A stretch of DNA of 64,000 nt from Mycolicibacterium sp. CBMA 234 (GTDB lineage Bacteria > Actinomycetota > Actinomycetes > Mycobacteriales > Mycobacteriaceae). Under the pieces are notes generated by a model. That model worked only from the letters and a program-made list of their open reading frames with translations, was not told the DNA's origin and did no database searches. Position numbers and translations under genes: made by a program. Shown here piece by piece: positions 1 to 8,014 of this stretch (the stretch's first letter is position 1; every line of letters begins with the position of its first letter). The stretch spans positions 62,001 to 126,000 of the forward strand of contig NZ_MPKW01000023.1 of assembly GCF_009729415.1 (NCBI RefSeq), given 5' to 3'.

Positions 1-276
1 GTAGCGCTCCAGCAGGACGCCCGCTCGGTTCAGGGTTTCGGGTACCGCCCGAACGAGTTGTTCCCGGCCGCGGCGCTCTTTATGCACCAGCTGCGCGGCG
101 GCCAGGACCGCGACGTGTTTCTGCACCGCCGCAAAGCTCATGGCGTAGCCGCGGGCGAGGGTGCTCACGGATTGGTCGCTGCGCATGGTGCGGGCCACGA
201 TGTCGCGACGCGTGGCGTCGGCCAGCGCGTGGAAGATCCGGTCGATCTCCTCGTCGGTGAACGTATCTACAACCAT
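1..276 (-). CDS. ArsR-family winged-helix transcriptional regulator (3' part outside window)
   Basis: The first 92 codons of a gene that runs off the window start. The protein begins MVVDTFTDEEIDRIFHALAD and shows the ArsR helix-turn-helix: LADATRRDIVARTM, then SVSTLARGYAMSFAAVQKHVAVL, then the wing region VHKERRGREQ. Proteins of this type repress their own promoter and are often followed by an SRPBCC-type gene, which would lie outside the window. The ATG at 276 lies inside a perfect inverted repeat (265-288), and a TAATCT -10 hexamer (290-285) sits 8 nt upstream, which fits autorepression and a very short or absent leader. No metal-binding ELCVCDL motif is present in the visible part, so a metal-sensing role is unsupported. 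Confidence 0.85.
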   Translation of the reverse strand, partial: MVVDTFTDEEIDRIFHALADATRRDIVARTMRSDQSVSTLARGYAMSFAAVQKHVAVLAAAQLVHKERRGREQLVRAVPETLNRAGVLLERY

Positions 277-288
277 TTGGTTGTAGAT
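265..288. promoter_or_regulatory. Perfect inverted repeat over the ArsR start codon (putative operator)
   Basis: The arms ATCTACAACCA and TGGTTGTAGAT are exact reverse complements separated by TT. The repeat covers the start codon (276-274) and the last bases of the -10 hexamer TAATCT (290-285, minus strand). The arrangement suits a dimeric repressor blocking its own promoter. Confidence 0.7.
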
Positions 289-326
289 TAGGGCGCGTTG
301 AGACGCGGGTCAAGGGCTGCGGAGTT

Positions 327-1919
327 CTACTCCCGGTTCAGCGCCGCTTCTTCCAAATCCAGCCCGTGCAGCACCGACCGCAGCACTTCGTCGTCGATGT
401 TTCCGGAGTCGCGCTCGGCGATGAATGTCGCCCGCTCGGCAGCGAGCATTTCCAACCGCAGTCGCCGCATGGCCGCCGCCGGGCTTTCGCCGATGTCTTC
501 GTCGCTGCGGCCCAGCCGCTCCCAGACCGTGTTGCGCCGCCGGTCATTCCAGTTCTGCAGCACCTCGCCGACATGCTGTTGGACGGTGGAATCCGCATTG
601 CGAGCCAGCAATTCGTCCAACCGATCGGCGGCGGCCGCTGCCGCGCGAGTCGACGCGGCAGCCTGTTCCAGGGCATCTTGATGGGCCTCGGCCTCACTGC
701 GGACGTCGAGCATGCGGATCAGCGTGGGCAACGTCAAACCATGCAGCAGCAGCGTCCCGATCACCACGACGAAGGTCAGGAACACCAACTGCGGCCGCCC
801 CGGGAAAGGCTCCCCGGACAGCGTCGTCAGTGGCACACCGAACGCGGCGGCCAGTGACACCACACCGCGCATCCCGGCCCACGCCACGATGAACACCTGC
901 GACGGCGTCGGCCGGGGCTCCCTGTCCCGGATGCGCGCCGACAGCATGCGAGGCACGTACGCCATGAAATAGACCCATACGATGCGCACCCCGATCACCG
1001 TCGCCAGCACCGCCGCCGAGGCCACGGCCAGCGTGACGGCGCGGATCCCGGTCAGCTCGTCGATGACCGTCGGCAGCTGGAGGCCGATCATCAGGAACGC
1101 GAACGACTCCAGCACCAGCTGGATCGACTTCCACACCGCGTCGTCCTGCAGGCGGGTGGCGTAGGTGGCGCGGGTGGCCCGCTGCCCGAGGATCAGGGCC
1201 GCGACCACCACCGCGATCACGCCGGAGCCGTGCGCCTCTTCGGCCAGCCAGTAGACGAAGTACGGCGCTACCAGGCCGATGGCGCTCTCCACCAGCGGGT
1301 CGTCGAGCCAGGTGCGGATGAACTCGATCAGCCACCCGATCAGGCCGCCGATCACCACGCCACCGACCGCAGCGAGCGCGAAGGTGCCCAGCGCGCCCTG
1401 CCACGTCGCCGCAGCGCCGATTGCGGCGGCCAGCGCGACCTTGTAGGCGGTGAGGGCCGTGGCGTCGTTGAGCAGGCTCTCACCGCCGAGCAGCGTCATG
1501 ATCTGGCGCGGCAGACCGAGCCGGCGGCCGATGGCCGCGGCCGACACCGCGTCGGGCGGCGCGACGATGGCGCCCAGCGTCAGCGCCGCGGCCACCGTCA
1601 GCTCGGGGACGGTATGAAAGGCGACGAAGCCGACGACCAAAGTGGTGGCCAGCGGCAGCCCGACCGCCAGCAGCCCGATGGCGCGGACGTTCTTGCGCAT
1701 GGCCAGGTAGCTGCTCTCCAGGCCGGCCGACCACAGCAGCGGCGGCAGCACCACGAACATGACCAGTTGCGGCTGCATCTCGATGGCCGGCACCCCGGGG
1801 ATCAGCCCGACGGCCAGGCCCGCGACCACCAACCCCAGGGGCGCGGAGAAGTCGTAGCGACGGGCCAGCGCGGCCAACAACACCGAGGCCACCAGCACTG
1901 CCAGCAGTGGGGCACCCAT
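327..1919 (-). CDS. Na+/H+ antiporter, CPA1/NhaP family
   Basis: This 530-residue protein has about a dozen hydrophobic segments over residues 1-420 and a charged cytoplasmic tail of about 110 residues rich in Ala, Arg and Glu. Family marks are PPDAVSA near residue 121 and GESLLNDATALTAYK with the Asn-Asp pair at 151-152, which carry the transported cations in CPA1 exchangers. It should exchange cytoplasmic Na+ or K+ for H+ at the plasma membrane for pH and salt homeostasis. The ATG at 1919 is preceded by a strong AAGGAGG site at 1936-1930. It is convergent with nothing and divergent from the zinc-finger gene, whose longest reading would overlap this start by 2 bp. Confidence 0.9.
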   Translation of the reverse strand: MGAPLLAVLVASVLLAALARRYDFSAPLGLVVAGLAVGLIPGVPAIEMQPQLVMFVVLPPLLWSAGLESSYLAMRKNVRAIGLLAVGLPLATTLVVGFVAFHTVPELTVAAALTLGAIVAPPDAVSAAAIGRRLGLPRQIMTLLGGESLLNDATALTAYKVALAAAIGAAATWQGALGTFALAAVGGVVIGGLIGWLIEFIRTWLDDPLVESAIGLVAPYFVYWLAEEAHGSGVIAVVVAALILGQRATRATYATRLQDDAVWKSIQLVLESFAFLMIGLQLPTVIDELTGIRAVTLAVASAAVLATVIGVRIVWVYFMAYVPRMLSARIRDREPRPTPSQVFIVAWAGMRGVVSLAAAFGVPLTTLSGEPFPGRPQLVFLTFVVVIGTLLLHGLTLPTLIRMLDVRSEAEAHQDALEQAAASTRAAAAAADRLDELLARNADSTVQQHVGEVLQNWNDRRRNTVWERLGRSDEDIGESPAAAMRRLRLEMLAAERATFIAERDSGNIDDEVLRSVLHGLDLEEAALNRE

Positions 1920-2286
1920 GTCTTCAAACCTCCTTGGTCAGCCAGCCCTATCCTTGTTCAACATGCTGGGGAAACGGAGGCGGTCGCCGCGAAAGAGTCA
2001 GCGTCCCGACAATTCCCCCGCCACTTGCACGCACCTTGCCGACGCGGTCGGTCAACCCGAACCGGAGCCGCTGACGCCCGGCCGCTGTGGTGACTGCGAG
2101 GCACTCGGGGAGAATACGTGGGCGCACCTACGGATGTGTCTGACCTGCGGGCAGGTCGGTTGTTGTGATTCCAGCCCGCACCAGCACGCCAATGAGCATT
2201 ACCGCCGCACTGGTCATCCGGTGATGCGGTCGCTGGAGCCGGGGGAGAGCTGGCGCTGGTGCTACGTCGACATCAGATTGGGTTGA
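1918..2286 (+). CDS. UBP-type zinc-finger domain protein
   Basis: A small protein of up to 122 residues. From residue 37 it follows the UBP/PHP-finger ligand pattern: CTH, CGDC, CLTCGQVGCC, then H-x-H, H and H. Such stand-alone UBP fingers are widespread in actinobacteria, and their role is unknown; the domain binds the ubiquitin C-terminus in eukaryotes. The start is uncertain. The ATG at 1918 would overlap the divergent antiporter gene, whereas ATG 1963 (MLGKRRRSP) leaves 43 bp for the two promoters and is the better choice biologically. The finger is complete with either start. Confidence 0.75.
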   Translation: MSSNLLGQPALSLFNMLGKRRRSPRKSQRPDNSPATCTHLADAVGQPEPEPLTPGRCGDCEALGENTWAHLRMCLTCGQVGCCDSSPHQHANEHYRRTGHPVMRSLEPGESWRWCYVDIRLG

Positions 2287-2320
2287 CGGGGCGAGCGGCG
2301 CGACGGGAAGGTTTGAACAC

Positions 2321-3436
2321 TTGGTAGACCGCGCGACGGTGCTGGTACTCGGCACCGGTGAGCTCAGCAGTGAACTGGTGTTGTCTTTCCAGCGGCTCGG
2401 GGTGCGGGCGACGGCGGTCGCGTCGCCGGCCGACGCTGCGGCGCTGACAGCACTGATCGAGCGGCATGAACCGCAGCTGGTGGTGGTTCAGTCGACCGCG
2501 GTGGATGTCGACGCCGACGTCACCGACGGCCTGGCCGGGCTCGACGACATCGCGGTGTTTCCGACGCCGTCCGCGTTGCGGCTCGGGTGCGACCGCGAAG
2601 CCCTGCGCACCTTGGCCGCGCACGAACTCGGCTTGCCGACGGCGCCGTTCTGGTTCGCCGGATCGGTCGACGAGCTCACCGCGGTGGCCGAGCACGCCGG
2701 GCTGCCGCTCACAGTGGCACCGGCCGCCAACACCGAAGGTGCCGGACGGTCGGTGTTGACCCGGCTCGAAGACGTCGACGTGGCCTGGCATCGCGCCGTG
2801 GCCGCCGGCGGTGACCGGGTGATGGCAGAGACGGCCGTTGACGTGACGGCCGAGTTCACCCTGCTGACCGTGCGCACGCAGGGTCCCGCGGGCCCGGTGG
2901 TGCAGTTCTGTGAGCCGATTGGCCGGCGCCGGGACAACGGTGGCCCGCTGGAGTTGTGGCAGCCGCACCCGTTGTCGGAGTCGGCACTGGACGTGGCCCG
3001 CTCGATCGCCGCGCGGATCGTCAACAAGCTCGGTGGGACGGGACTGTTCGCGGTGGATCTGTTGCTGGGCACCGACACTGAGTCTTCGGCTGGGGCCGAG
3101 GAGGTCTACTTCTCGACGGTTCATCCGATGCTGACCGGCGCCGGGTTCGTGACGACGCGGTCGCAGCGGCTGTCGCAGTTCGATCTGCACGCCCGGGCCA
3201 TCCTGGGCCTGCCGGTCGACACCATCATGATTTCGCCGGCGGCCGGGCAGGTCAGCCGTCCGTCGTCCGACAAGGCCGGCCTAGCGCGGGCGCTCCCCGA
3301 TGCGCTGGCCGTCGCGGAAAGCGACGTGCGGCTCTCCGGCGAGGTGTGCGTGGCCTTGGCGACGGCGCCTGACGTGGTGCGGGCACGTGACCGTGCGCAC
3401 CAGGTGGCAGCCGCGATCAACCAGACAGGGAAGTGA
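2321..3436 (+). CDS. purT: PurT-like ATP-grasp protein with lost active-site residues
   Basis: The 371-residue protein aligns along its length with formate-dependent GAR formyltransferase (PurT), which makes formyl-GAR from formate and ATP in purine synthesis. Matching segments are GTGELSSEL (residues 11-19), AAHELGLPTAPFWFAGS, WQPHPLSESAL and HARAILGLPV. Several sites known from E. coli PurT are altered. The ATP-grasp Lys (V-K-P) is Ala133. The two Mg-binding Glu are Asp246 and Thr266. The S-P-R-P-H-D-T-G loop reads HPMLTGAG. About 20 residues after the first Rossmann strand are missing, including the usual D-R-Y-A-D-A-P loop. The frame is intact. TTG at 2321 follows GGAAGG by 9 nt. Family assignment is firm, but PurT activity is doubtful. 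The position before rhodanese and metZ matches Rv0389. Confidence 0.8.
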   Translation: MVDRATVLVLGTGELSSELVLSFQRLGVRATAVASPADAAALTALIERHEPQLVVVQSTAVDVDADVTDGLAGLDDIAVFPTPSALRLGCDREALRTLAAHELGLPTAPFWFAGSVDELTAVAEHAGLPLTVAPAANTEGAGRSVLTRLEDVDVAWHRAVAAGGDRVMAETAVDVTAEFTLLTVRTQGPAGPVVQFCEPIGRRRDNGGPLELWQPHPLSESALDVARSIAARIVNKLGGTGLFAVDLLLGTDTESSAGAEEVYFSTVHPMLTGAGFVTTRSQRLSQFDLHARAILGLPVDTIMISPAAGQVSRPSSDKAGLARALPDALAVAESDVRLSGEVCVALATAPDVVRARDRAHQVAAAINQTGK

Positions 3437-3888
3437 CGATGACCGAACCGGACCCTCAGCCGCGCCAGACCATGGCGCCGTTTCTCGCCGCGGTGGCGTT
3501 CATCGTCGTCGTGCTGATCTTCATCGCGGTACTGAACATCCTCGGGGTGTTCGGCAAGGACGGGCCGACGCCGGACCAGGAAATCCGTACCGCCGTGGTT
3601 GGCCAGAACGACGGGCTGCAGCGTAAGGACTACGCGCGCTTTCAGTCGTTCACCTGCAGGGCGCAGGCCGGTACGCAGGCCGATGTGCTTGCCAAGCAAC
3701 AGGATTCGGTGGCCAAGAACGGGCAGCGGTATGTCGACGGGGTTTCGGACATCAAGTTCGACGGCGACAAGGCGTCCGCCACTTTGACCTACCACTTCGA
3801 CAAGACACCGGACCAGAAGCCGAAGGTGCCGGTGGAGCTGGTGCGTGAGGACGGCGCATGGAAGGTGTGCTCGCCGGTTCCCAGTTAG
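3433..3888 (+). CDS. Small membrane-anchored protein with extracytoplasmic NTF2-like/DUF4878-type domain
   Basis: The protein has a short basic/proline cytoplasmic N-terminus, one hydrophobic helix (about residues 15-38, FLAAVAFIVVVLIFIAVLNIL) and an outside domain of about 105 residues. The pattern 'AVVGQNDGLQRKDYARFQSFTC ... KVPVELVREDGAWKVC' resembles DUF4878/NTF2-like folds with two cysteines (near residues 71 and 146) that could form a disulfide. The GTG at 3433 overlaps the purT stop (GTGA); an ATG two codons later (3439) is equally possible. Function is unknown; it is co-transcribed with purT and the rhodanese gene. Confidence 0.75.
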   Translation: MTMTEPDPQPRQTMAPFLAAVAFIVVVLIFIAVLNILGVFGKDGPTPDQEIRTAVVGQNDGLQRKDYARFQSFTCRAQAGTQADVLAKQQDSVAKNGQRYVDGVSDIKFDGDKASATLTYHFDKTPDQKPKVPVELVREDGAWKVCSPVPS

Positions 3889-3907
3889 TTTGTGACAGAC
3901 TCGGGCC

Positions 3908-4321
3908 GTGAGCTACGCGGGAGATATCACGCCGCAGCAGGCCTGGGACCTGCTCAGTGACAACCCCGAGGCGGTGCTCGTCGACTGCCGGACCGACGCC
4001 GAGTGGCGTTGGGTGGGCGTGCCTGACATCTCCAGCCTCGGACGTGACGTTGTGTACATCGAGTGGGTTGCCGGTGACGGCAGGCGCAACACCCGATTCG
4101 TCGACGATCTACTGGCGGCGGGGGTGACGCCCGGCGAACGGCCGGTGGTGTTCCTGTGCCGTTCGGGCAACCGTTCCATCGGTGCTGCCGAGGCGGCGAC
4201 GGCGGCGGGGATCGCGCCGTCGTACAACGTGCTCGAGGGTTTCGAGGGCCATCTCGACGAACACGGCCACCGTGGGGGTAACGGATGGCGGGCCATCGGA
4301 TTGCCGTGGGTGCAGTCGTGA
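3908..4321 (+). CDS. Rhodanese-like sulfurtransferase (Rv0390 type)
   Basis: This single-domain rhodanese of 137 residues has the CH2A-like segment VLVDCRTDAEW and the active-site loop CRSGNRS, where the Cys would carry a persulfide. It lies between purT and metZ, and its TGA overlaps the metZ GTG (GTGA at 4318-4321). This indicates translational coupling with the sulfhydrylase and a role in delivering or detoxifying sulfide/persulfide next to homocysteine synthesis. The exact donor and acceptor are not deducible. Confidence 0.88.
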   Translation: MSYAGDITPQQAWDLLSDNPEAVLVDCRTDAEWRWVGVPDISSLGRDVVYIEWVAGDGRRNTRFVDDLLAAGVTPGERPVVFLCRSGNRSIGAAEAATAAGIAPSYNVLEGFEGHLDEHGHRGGNGWRAIGLPWVQS

Positions 4322-5541
4322 GAGGCCTGAACGAGAACGGGGTGCCCTCGGTTCGCGTCCCGGCGCCGCTGCCGGACGGCGTCAGCCAGGCGACCATCGG
4401 GGTGCGCGGTGGTCTGCTGCGCTCGGAGTTCGACGAGACCGCCGAGGCCATGTTCCTCACCTCGGGGTACGTCTACGAATCGGCGGGCGCCGCGGAGCAG
4501 GCGTTCACCGGCGAGATCGACCGGTACGTGTACTCGCGCTACGGCAACCCGACCATCCAGATGTTCGAGGAACGCCTGCGGCTCATCGAAGGCGCCCCGG
4601 CATGTTTCGCGACCGCGACGGGCATGGCGGCGGTGTTCACCGCACTCGGCGCGCTGCTCGGTGCGGGCGACCGGCTGGTCGCGGCCCGCAGCCTGTTCGG
4701 ATCCTGCTTCGTGGTCTGCAATGAGATCCTGCCGCGCTGGGGTGTGGAGACCGTCTTCGTCGACGGCGACGACCTGTCGCAGTGGGAAGAAGCGCTGTCG
4801 GTGCCGACCACGGCGGTGTTCTTCGAGACGCCGTCCAACCCGATGCAGGCTCTCGTCGACATCGCCGCAGTGTCCGAGCTGGCGCACGCGGCGGGCGCAA
4901 AAGTGGTGCTGGACAACGTCTTCGCGACGCCGCTGCTGCAGCAGGGTATGCAGCTGGGTGCTGACATCGTGGTGTACTCGGGCACCAAGCACATCGACGG
5001 CCAGGGCCGCGTGCTCGGTGGCGCGATCCTGGGCGACAAGGAGTACATCACCGGACCGGTGCAGCAGCTGATGCGGCACACCGGCCCGGCGATGAGCGCG
5101 TTCAACGCCTGGACCATGCTGAAAGGCCTTGAGACCATGTCTCTTCGGGTCGACTACTCGAATCGGTCGGCGCTGCAGGTGGCCGAGTTCCTGGAGGGTG
5201 TGCGCGGGGTGAACTGGGTGAAATACCCGTTCCTGCAGTCACATCCGCAGTACGACCTGGCCAAGCGGCAGATGCGTGGCGGCGGCACCGTCGTCACTTT
5301 CGAACTCGACGGCGGCAAGGACCGGGCGTTCGAGGTGCTCGACAAGCTGCAAATCGTTGACATCTCCAACAACCTGGGCGACTCGAAGACGCTGATCACC
5401 CACCCGGCGACCACCACGCACCGCGCGATGGGGCCGGAGGGCCGGGCGGCCATCGGGCTGGGCGACGGGGTGGTGCGCATTTCGATCGGGCTCGAGGGCA
5501 CTGAAGACCTTGTAGCTGATCTCGATCAGGCACTGAGCTAG
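4318..5541 (+). CDS. metZ: O-succinylhomoserine sulfhydrylase
   Basis: This PLP enzyme of the Cys/Met-metabolism family (407 residues) makes homocysteine directly from O-succinylhomoserine and sulfide. Visible marks are YSRYGNPTI, the SNPMQALVDI strand, LDNVFATP with the PLP-contacting Asp, and the PLP lysine in VVYSGTKHIDGQGR. The C-terminal domain contains ITHPATTTHRAM and GVVRISIGLEGTEDL, typical of the family. The reading frame is open further upstream, but GTG 4318 overlapping the rhodanese stop is the natural coupled start. Order matches Rv0391. Confidence 0.95.
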   Translation: MRGLNENGVPSVRVPAPLPDGVSQATIGVRGGLLRSEFDETAEAMFLTSGYVYESAGAAEQAFTGEIDRYVYSRYGNPTIQMFEERLRLIEGAPACFATATGMAAVFTALGALLGAGDRLVAARSLFGSCFVVCNEILPRWGVETVFVDGDDLSQWEEALSVPTTAVFFETPSNPMQALVDIAAVSELAHAAGAKVVLDNVFATPLLQQGMQLGADIVVYSGTKHIDGQGRVLGGAILGDKEYITGPVQQLMRHTGPAMSAFNAWTMLKGLETMSLRVDYSNRSALQVAEFLEGVRGVNWVKYPFLQSHPQYDLAKRQMRGGGTVVTFELDGGKDRAFEVLDKLQIVDISNNLGDSKTLITHPATTTHRAMGPEGRAAIGLGDGVVRISIGLEGTEDLVADLDQALS

Positions 5542-5549
5542 GGGCCCGG

Positions 5550-5942
5550 ATGTCGAAGCAGAGCGCGTCCAAGCAGGCCCGCCGGAAGAAGCGGCAGTCC
5601 ACCCGCAATGTAAACTGGTTGCCCGACGAGGTGCATGCCGAGGTCGAGGCTGTCGGGCGGCTCGCGGGTGAAATCCTGCCGCGCGGTTGGGTTTTCGACG
5701 ACGAGTACTCGAACGACGAGTTCTTGATCTGGTACTACCCGCCGTCGGGATTCGAATCCACTGAGGACGATCCGCGTGAGTTGGTGACCCGGATTTGGCT
5801 GTCCGATCCGGACCACCCCCAGCTGATCCTGGTCGGCACCGAAGAGGACGGCTCGATCTACAGCCTGACCGTCGAGCAGCTGCTGGCCAACCTGGACGCC
5901 ATCGAGGCGTACCGCGTCGGAGATCCTGCGCCGCAGTTCTAA
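5550..5942 (+). CDS. Conserved hypothetical protein, acidic with basic N-terminal tail
   Basis: The protein of 130 residues starts with a basic tail (SKQARRKKRQSTRN) and continues as an acidic globular domain containing WVFDDEYSNDEFLIWYYPPSGF and DPDHPQLILVG. No membrane segment, Cys cluster or known catalytic motif is seen. It starts 8 nt after the metZ stop and is probably in the same transcript. Function not recognised. Confidence 0.7.
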   Translation: MSKQSASKQARRKKRQSTRNVNWLPDEVHAEVEAVGRLAGEILPRGWVFDDEYSNDEFLIWYYPPSGFESTEDDPRELVTRIWLSDPDHPQLILVGTEEDGSIYSLTVEQLLANLDAIEAYRVGDPAPQF

Positions 5943-5961
5943 ATCCCGTTGACCCGACGCC

Positions 5962-5967
5962 TACGCT
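5962..5967 (+). promoter_or_regulatory. -10 hexamer TACGCT of a putative leaderless lysR transcript
   Basis: TACGCT matches the mycobacterial TANNNT -10 element and lies exactly 6 nt before ATG 5974, which would put the transcription start at or next to the A of ATG. No Shine-Dalgarno sequence is present. Confidence 0.5.
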
Positions 5968-5973
5968 GGGGCA

Positions 5974-6906
5974 ATGGAACTTCGGCAACTGCGGTACTTC
6001 GTCGCAGTTGCCGATGAATTGAATTTCGGCCGCGCTGCTGAGCGGTTGCACATCGCCGGGCCGTCGTTGTCTCAGCAGATCAAGGCGCTGGAGCGCGACC
6101 TCAAAGTGGACCTGTTCGATCGCGACCGCCGGTCGGTGAGCCTGACCGCGGCGGGTGCATCACTGCTGCCGTACGCGCGGGCCCTGGTCTCCCAAGCGGA
6201 TGAATTCCGCAGGCGGGCAATCGGTTTGTCGAACTCGGAGCCCATTCGCATCGGCTACGTGAACTGGTGTCCGACTGACCTCGCAGAACGGGCGGCCGGG
6301 GTCGCGCAGTTGCGCGTCGACAGTTGGGTGATGCCGTCCCATGCCCAGGCGGCCCGCGTCGCCGACGGGATCCTCGATCTGGCCATCTGCTGGGTGCAGG
6401 ACGACGACCTGTCGGAGCTGTCGCTGCAGGCGTGGCTGATGGGGGTGGACCGGGTGTATGCGTTGTGCGTCGGCACTGACGAGTCTCCGGTTCAGGCGAA
6501 AGACACTCTGGTGCTGGTGGATTCAGACACCGCGAGCTGGAAGTCGTGGAACCGTTACGGCGAGCAGTTCGCCGCGGACACGGGCGCGCAGGTCATGCGC
6601 ACCGACGACGGCGGGGTCACCGGGCCGACGTTCTTCGAGCACGTCAGGCAGCTGGGTCGGCCGGTGCTCAACAATCCCAGAGGCCAGAGGGACGCGCTGC
6701 GGCGAGACCTGGTGCGCCGACCGGTGATTCAACCTGCACCCCTGTGGACGTGGTCACTGGTGTGGCGGCAGGGTGAGGACAATCCCGCGGTGCACGCCGT
6801 CGTCGACGCGCTGACTCGTGACGCCACCGTTCTGGGCGTTGACGACGACTCGGCGTGGCTGCCGTCCACTGATCCACATCGTAAAGGCGGCGAGGGCGGA
6901 CAGTAG
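5974..6906 (+). CDS. LysR-family transcriptional regulator
   Basis: The 310-residue protein has a typical N-terminal winged helix: MELRQLRYFVAVADELNFGRAAERLHIAGPSLSQQIKALE, then a linker helix and a substrate-binding-like C-terminal domain. The 3' end overlaps the convergent MFS gene by 153 bp (6754-6906), so the C-terminal 50 codons are read on both strands. LysR regulators usually control a neighbour or themselves; the convergent exporter is the obvious candidate, but no LysR-type T-N11-A box was identified with confidence. Confidence 0.9.
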   Translation: MELRQLRYFVAVADELNFGRAAERLHIAGPSLSQQIKALERDLKVDLFDRDRRSVSLTAAGASLLPYARALVSQADEFRRRAIGLSNSEPIRIGYVNWCPTDLAERAAGVAQLRVDSWVMPSHAQAARVADGILDLAICWVQDDDLSELSLQAWLMGVDRVYALCVGTDESPVQAKDTLVLVDSDTASWKSWNRYGEQFAADTGAQVMRTDDGGVTGPTFFEHVRQLGRPVLNNPRGQRDALRRDLVRRPVIQPAPLWTWSLVWRQGEDNPAVHAVVDALTRDATVLGVDDDSAWLPSTDPHRKGGEGGQ

Positions 6907-8001
6907 GACGACGGCGGCACCGGCAAGCAACGCCTGCTGAAATCCGTTGTGCAGCAGCGGGGACACCGCGATCGGCCCGACGATCTGGCCCACCGAGTAG
7001 CCCGTGGTCAGCAGTGCGACGGCACCCGGGAACTGCAACGCGCGGCCGGCGGCCAGGGCCAGGGTGCTGATGCCGATGAAGGTGCCACCGAACAGCACCG
7101 CCCCTACAAGTGCTGCGACGTTGTTTCCTGTTCCCGACCAAGCGATTCCGGCGGCCTGCATGAGCAACGCGGCAACGAGCAGTGCCGAGTAGGAGAAGCG
7201 GCCGGTGAACCGCGCCCACAGAGCAGCTGACGGCGCCGCGGCCAGGCCGACCAGCAGCCAGGCGGCGCTGCCCAACCCACCCGGTGAGTGCTGCGCGACA
7301 GCGGCCACCAGGAAGGTGCCCGCGATGATGTAGCCGACTCCTTCCAGGGCGTAGCTGATCATCAGCATGACCAGCGGCCCGCTGACGGTGCGTTGTCGCT
7401 TGACCAGAGGCTCGGCTGTTGCGTCGGGGGTCCCGGGCTGGATGAACCAGGCGACGGCGCTGAGCAGTGCCGCCAAAACGGTTGCCACCCACCACGCGTC
7501 CTGCCAATCGTTGGTGGCTGGTAGCGCCGCGGACAGCGCGATGCCGATCCCCACGCCGCTGAACGCCCAGCCGGCATGGTGCGCCGGATGGCCATGATCC
7601 AGCAGCGTGTTGACCGCGATCACGAAGACCAGTGCGCTGGCGACCCCGGCGATCAGTCGCAGGGCACCCCATTCAATGACATTGGTGCTCAAGGCCATTG
7701 CCGCCAGCGTCACAACCAGGGTCACCAGAGACGCGCGGCAGACGGCCAGCGAGCGGGCGAGTCGAGGCGAGGCCGCGGCACCCACCGCGCCGATCAAATA
7801 CCCGGCGTAGTTGGCGGTGGCCAGCTGTCCCGCGGCCTGCGCCGTGAGGTTGGCGTCGGCGGTCATCAACGGGAGGATCGGCGTGTAGGCGAACCGGCCG
7901 ATGCCCATCGCCGCGGCCAGGGCGGCCGCGGCGCGGGCAATCGACAGCCAGGCGGAACTGCGCATGGCCCATGGTGCGCGGTCGTGGCGACCGGTCGCCA
8001 C
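6754..8001 (-). CDS. MFS transporter, YbfB/YjiJ type
   Basis: The 415-residue protein has about 12 hydrophobic helices and the family signature AMGIGRFAYTPILPLM near residues 35-50. These proteins are predicted small-molecule exporters with unknown substrates. GTG 8001 is chosen because AAGGAG (8014-8009) lies 7 nt upstream; ATG 7965 has no such site. A perfect 28-bp palindrome covers the start codon, and a 12-bp-stem hairpin abuts the ribosome binding site, so expression is probably regulated there. The last 50 codons overlap the convergent lysR gene. Confidence 0.88.
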   Translation of the reverse strand: MATGRHDRAPWAMRSSAWLSIARAAAALAAAMGIGRFAYTPILPLMTADANLTAQAAGQLATANYAGYLIGAVGAAASPRLARSLAVCRASLVTLVVTLAAMALSTNVIEWGALRLIAGVASALVFVIAVNTLLDHGHPAHHAGWAFSGVGIGIALSAALPATNDWQDAWWVATVLAALLSAVAWFIQPGTPDATAEPLVKRQRTVSGPLVMLMISYALEGVGYIIAGTFLVAAVAQHSPGGLGSAAWLLVGLAAAPSAALWARFTGRFSYSALLVAALLMQAAGIAWSGTGNNVAALVGAVLFGGTFIGISTLALAAGRALQFPGAVALLTTGYSVGQIVGPIAVSPLLHNGFQQALLAGAAVVLLSALAAFTMWISGRQPRRVVVNAQNGGVTSQRVDDGVHRGIVLTLPPHQ

Positions 8002-8006
8002 GACCG
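7979..8006. promoter_or_regulatory. Perfect 28-bp palindrome over the MFS start codon
   Basis: The half-site CGGTCGTGGCGACC (7979-7992) is followed without spacer by its exact reverse complement. The GTG start (8001-7999, minus strand) lies inside. In RNA this would pair the start codon; in DNA it could be a repressor operator. Confidence 0.6.
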
Positions 8007-8014
8007 ATCTCCTT

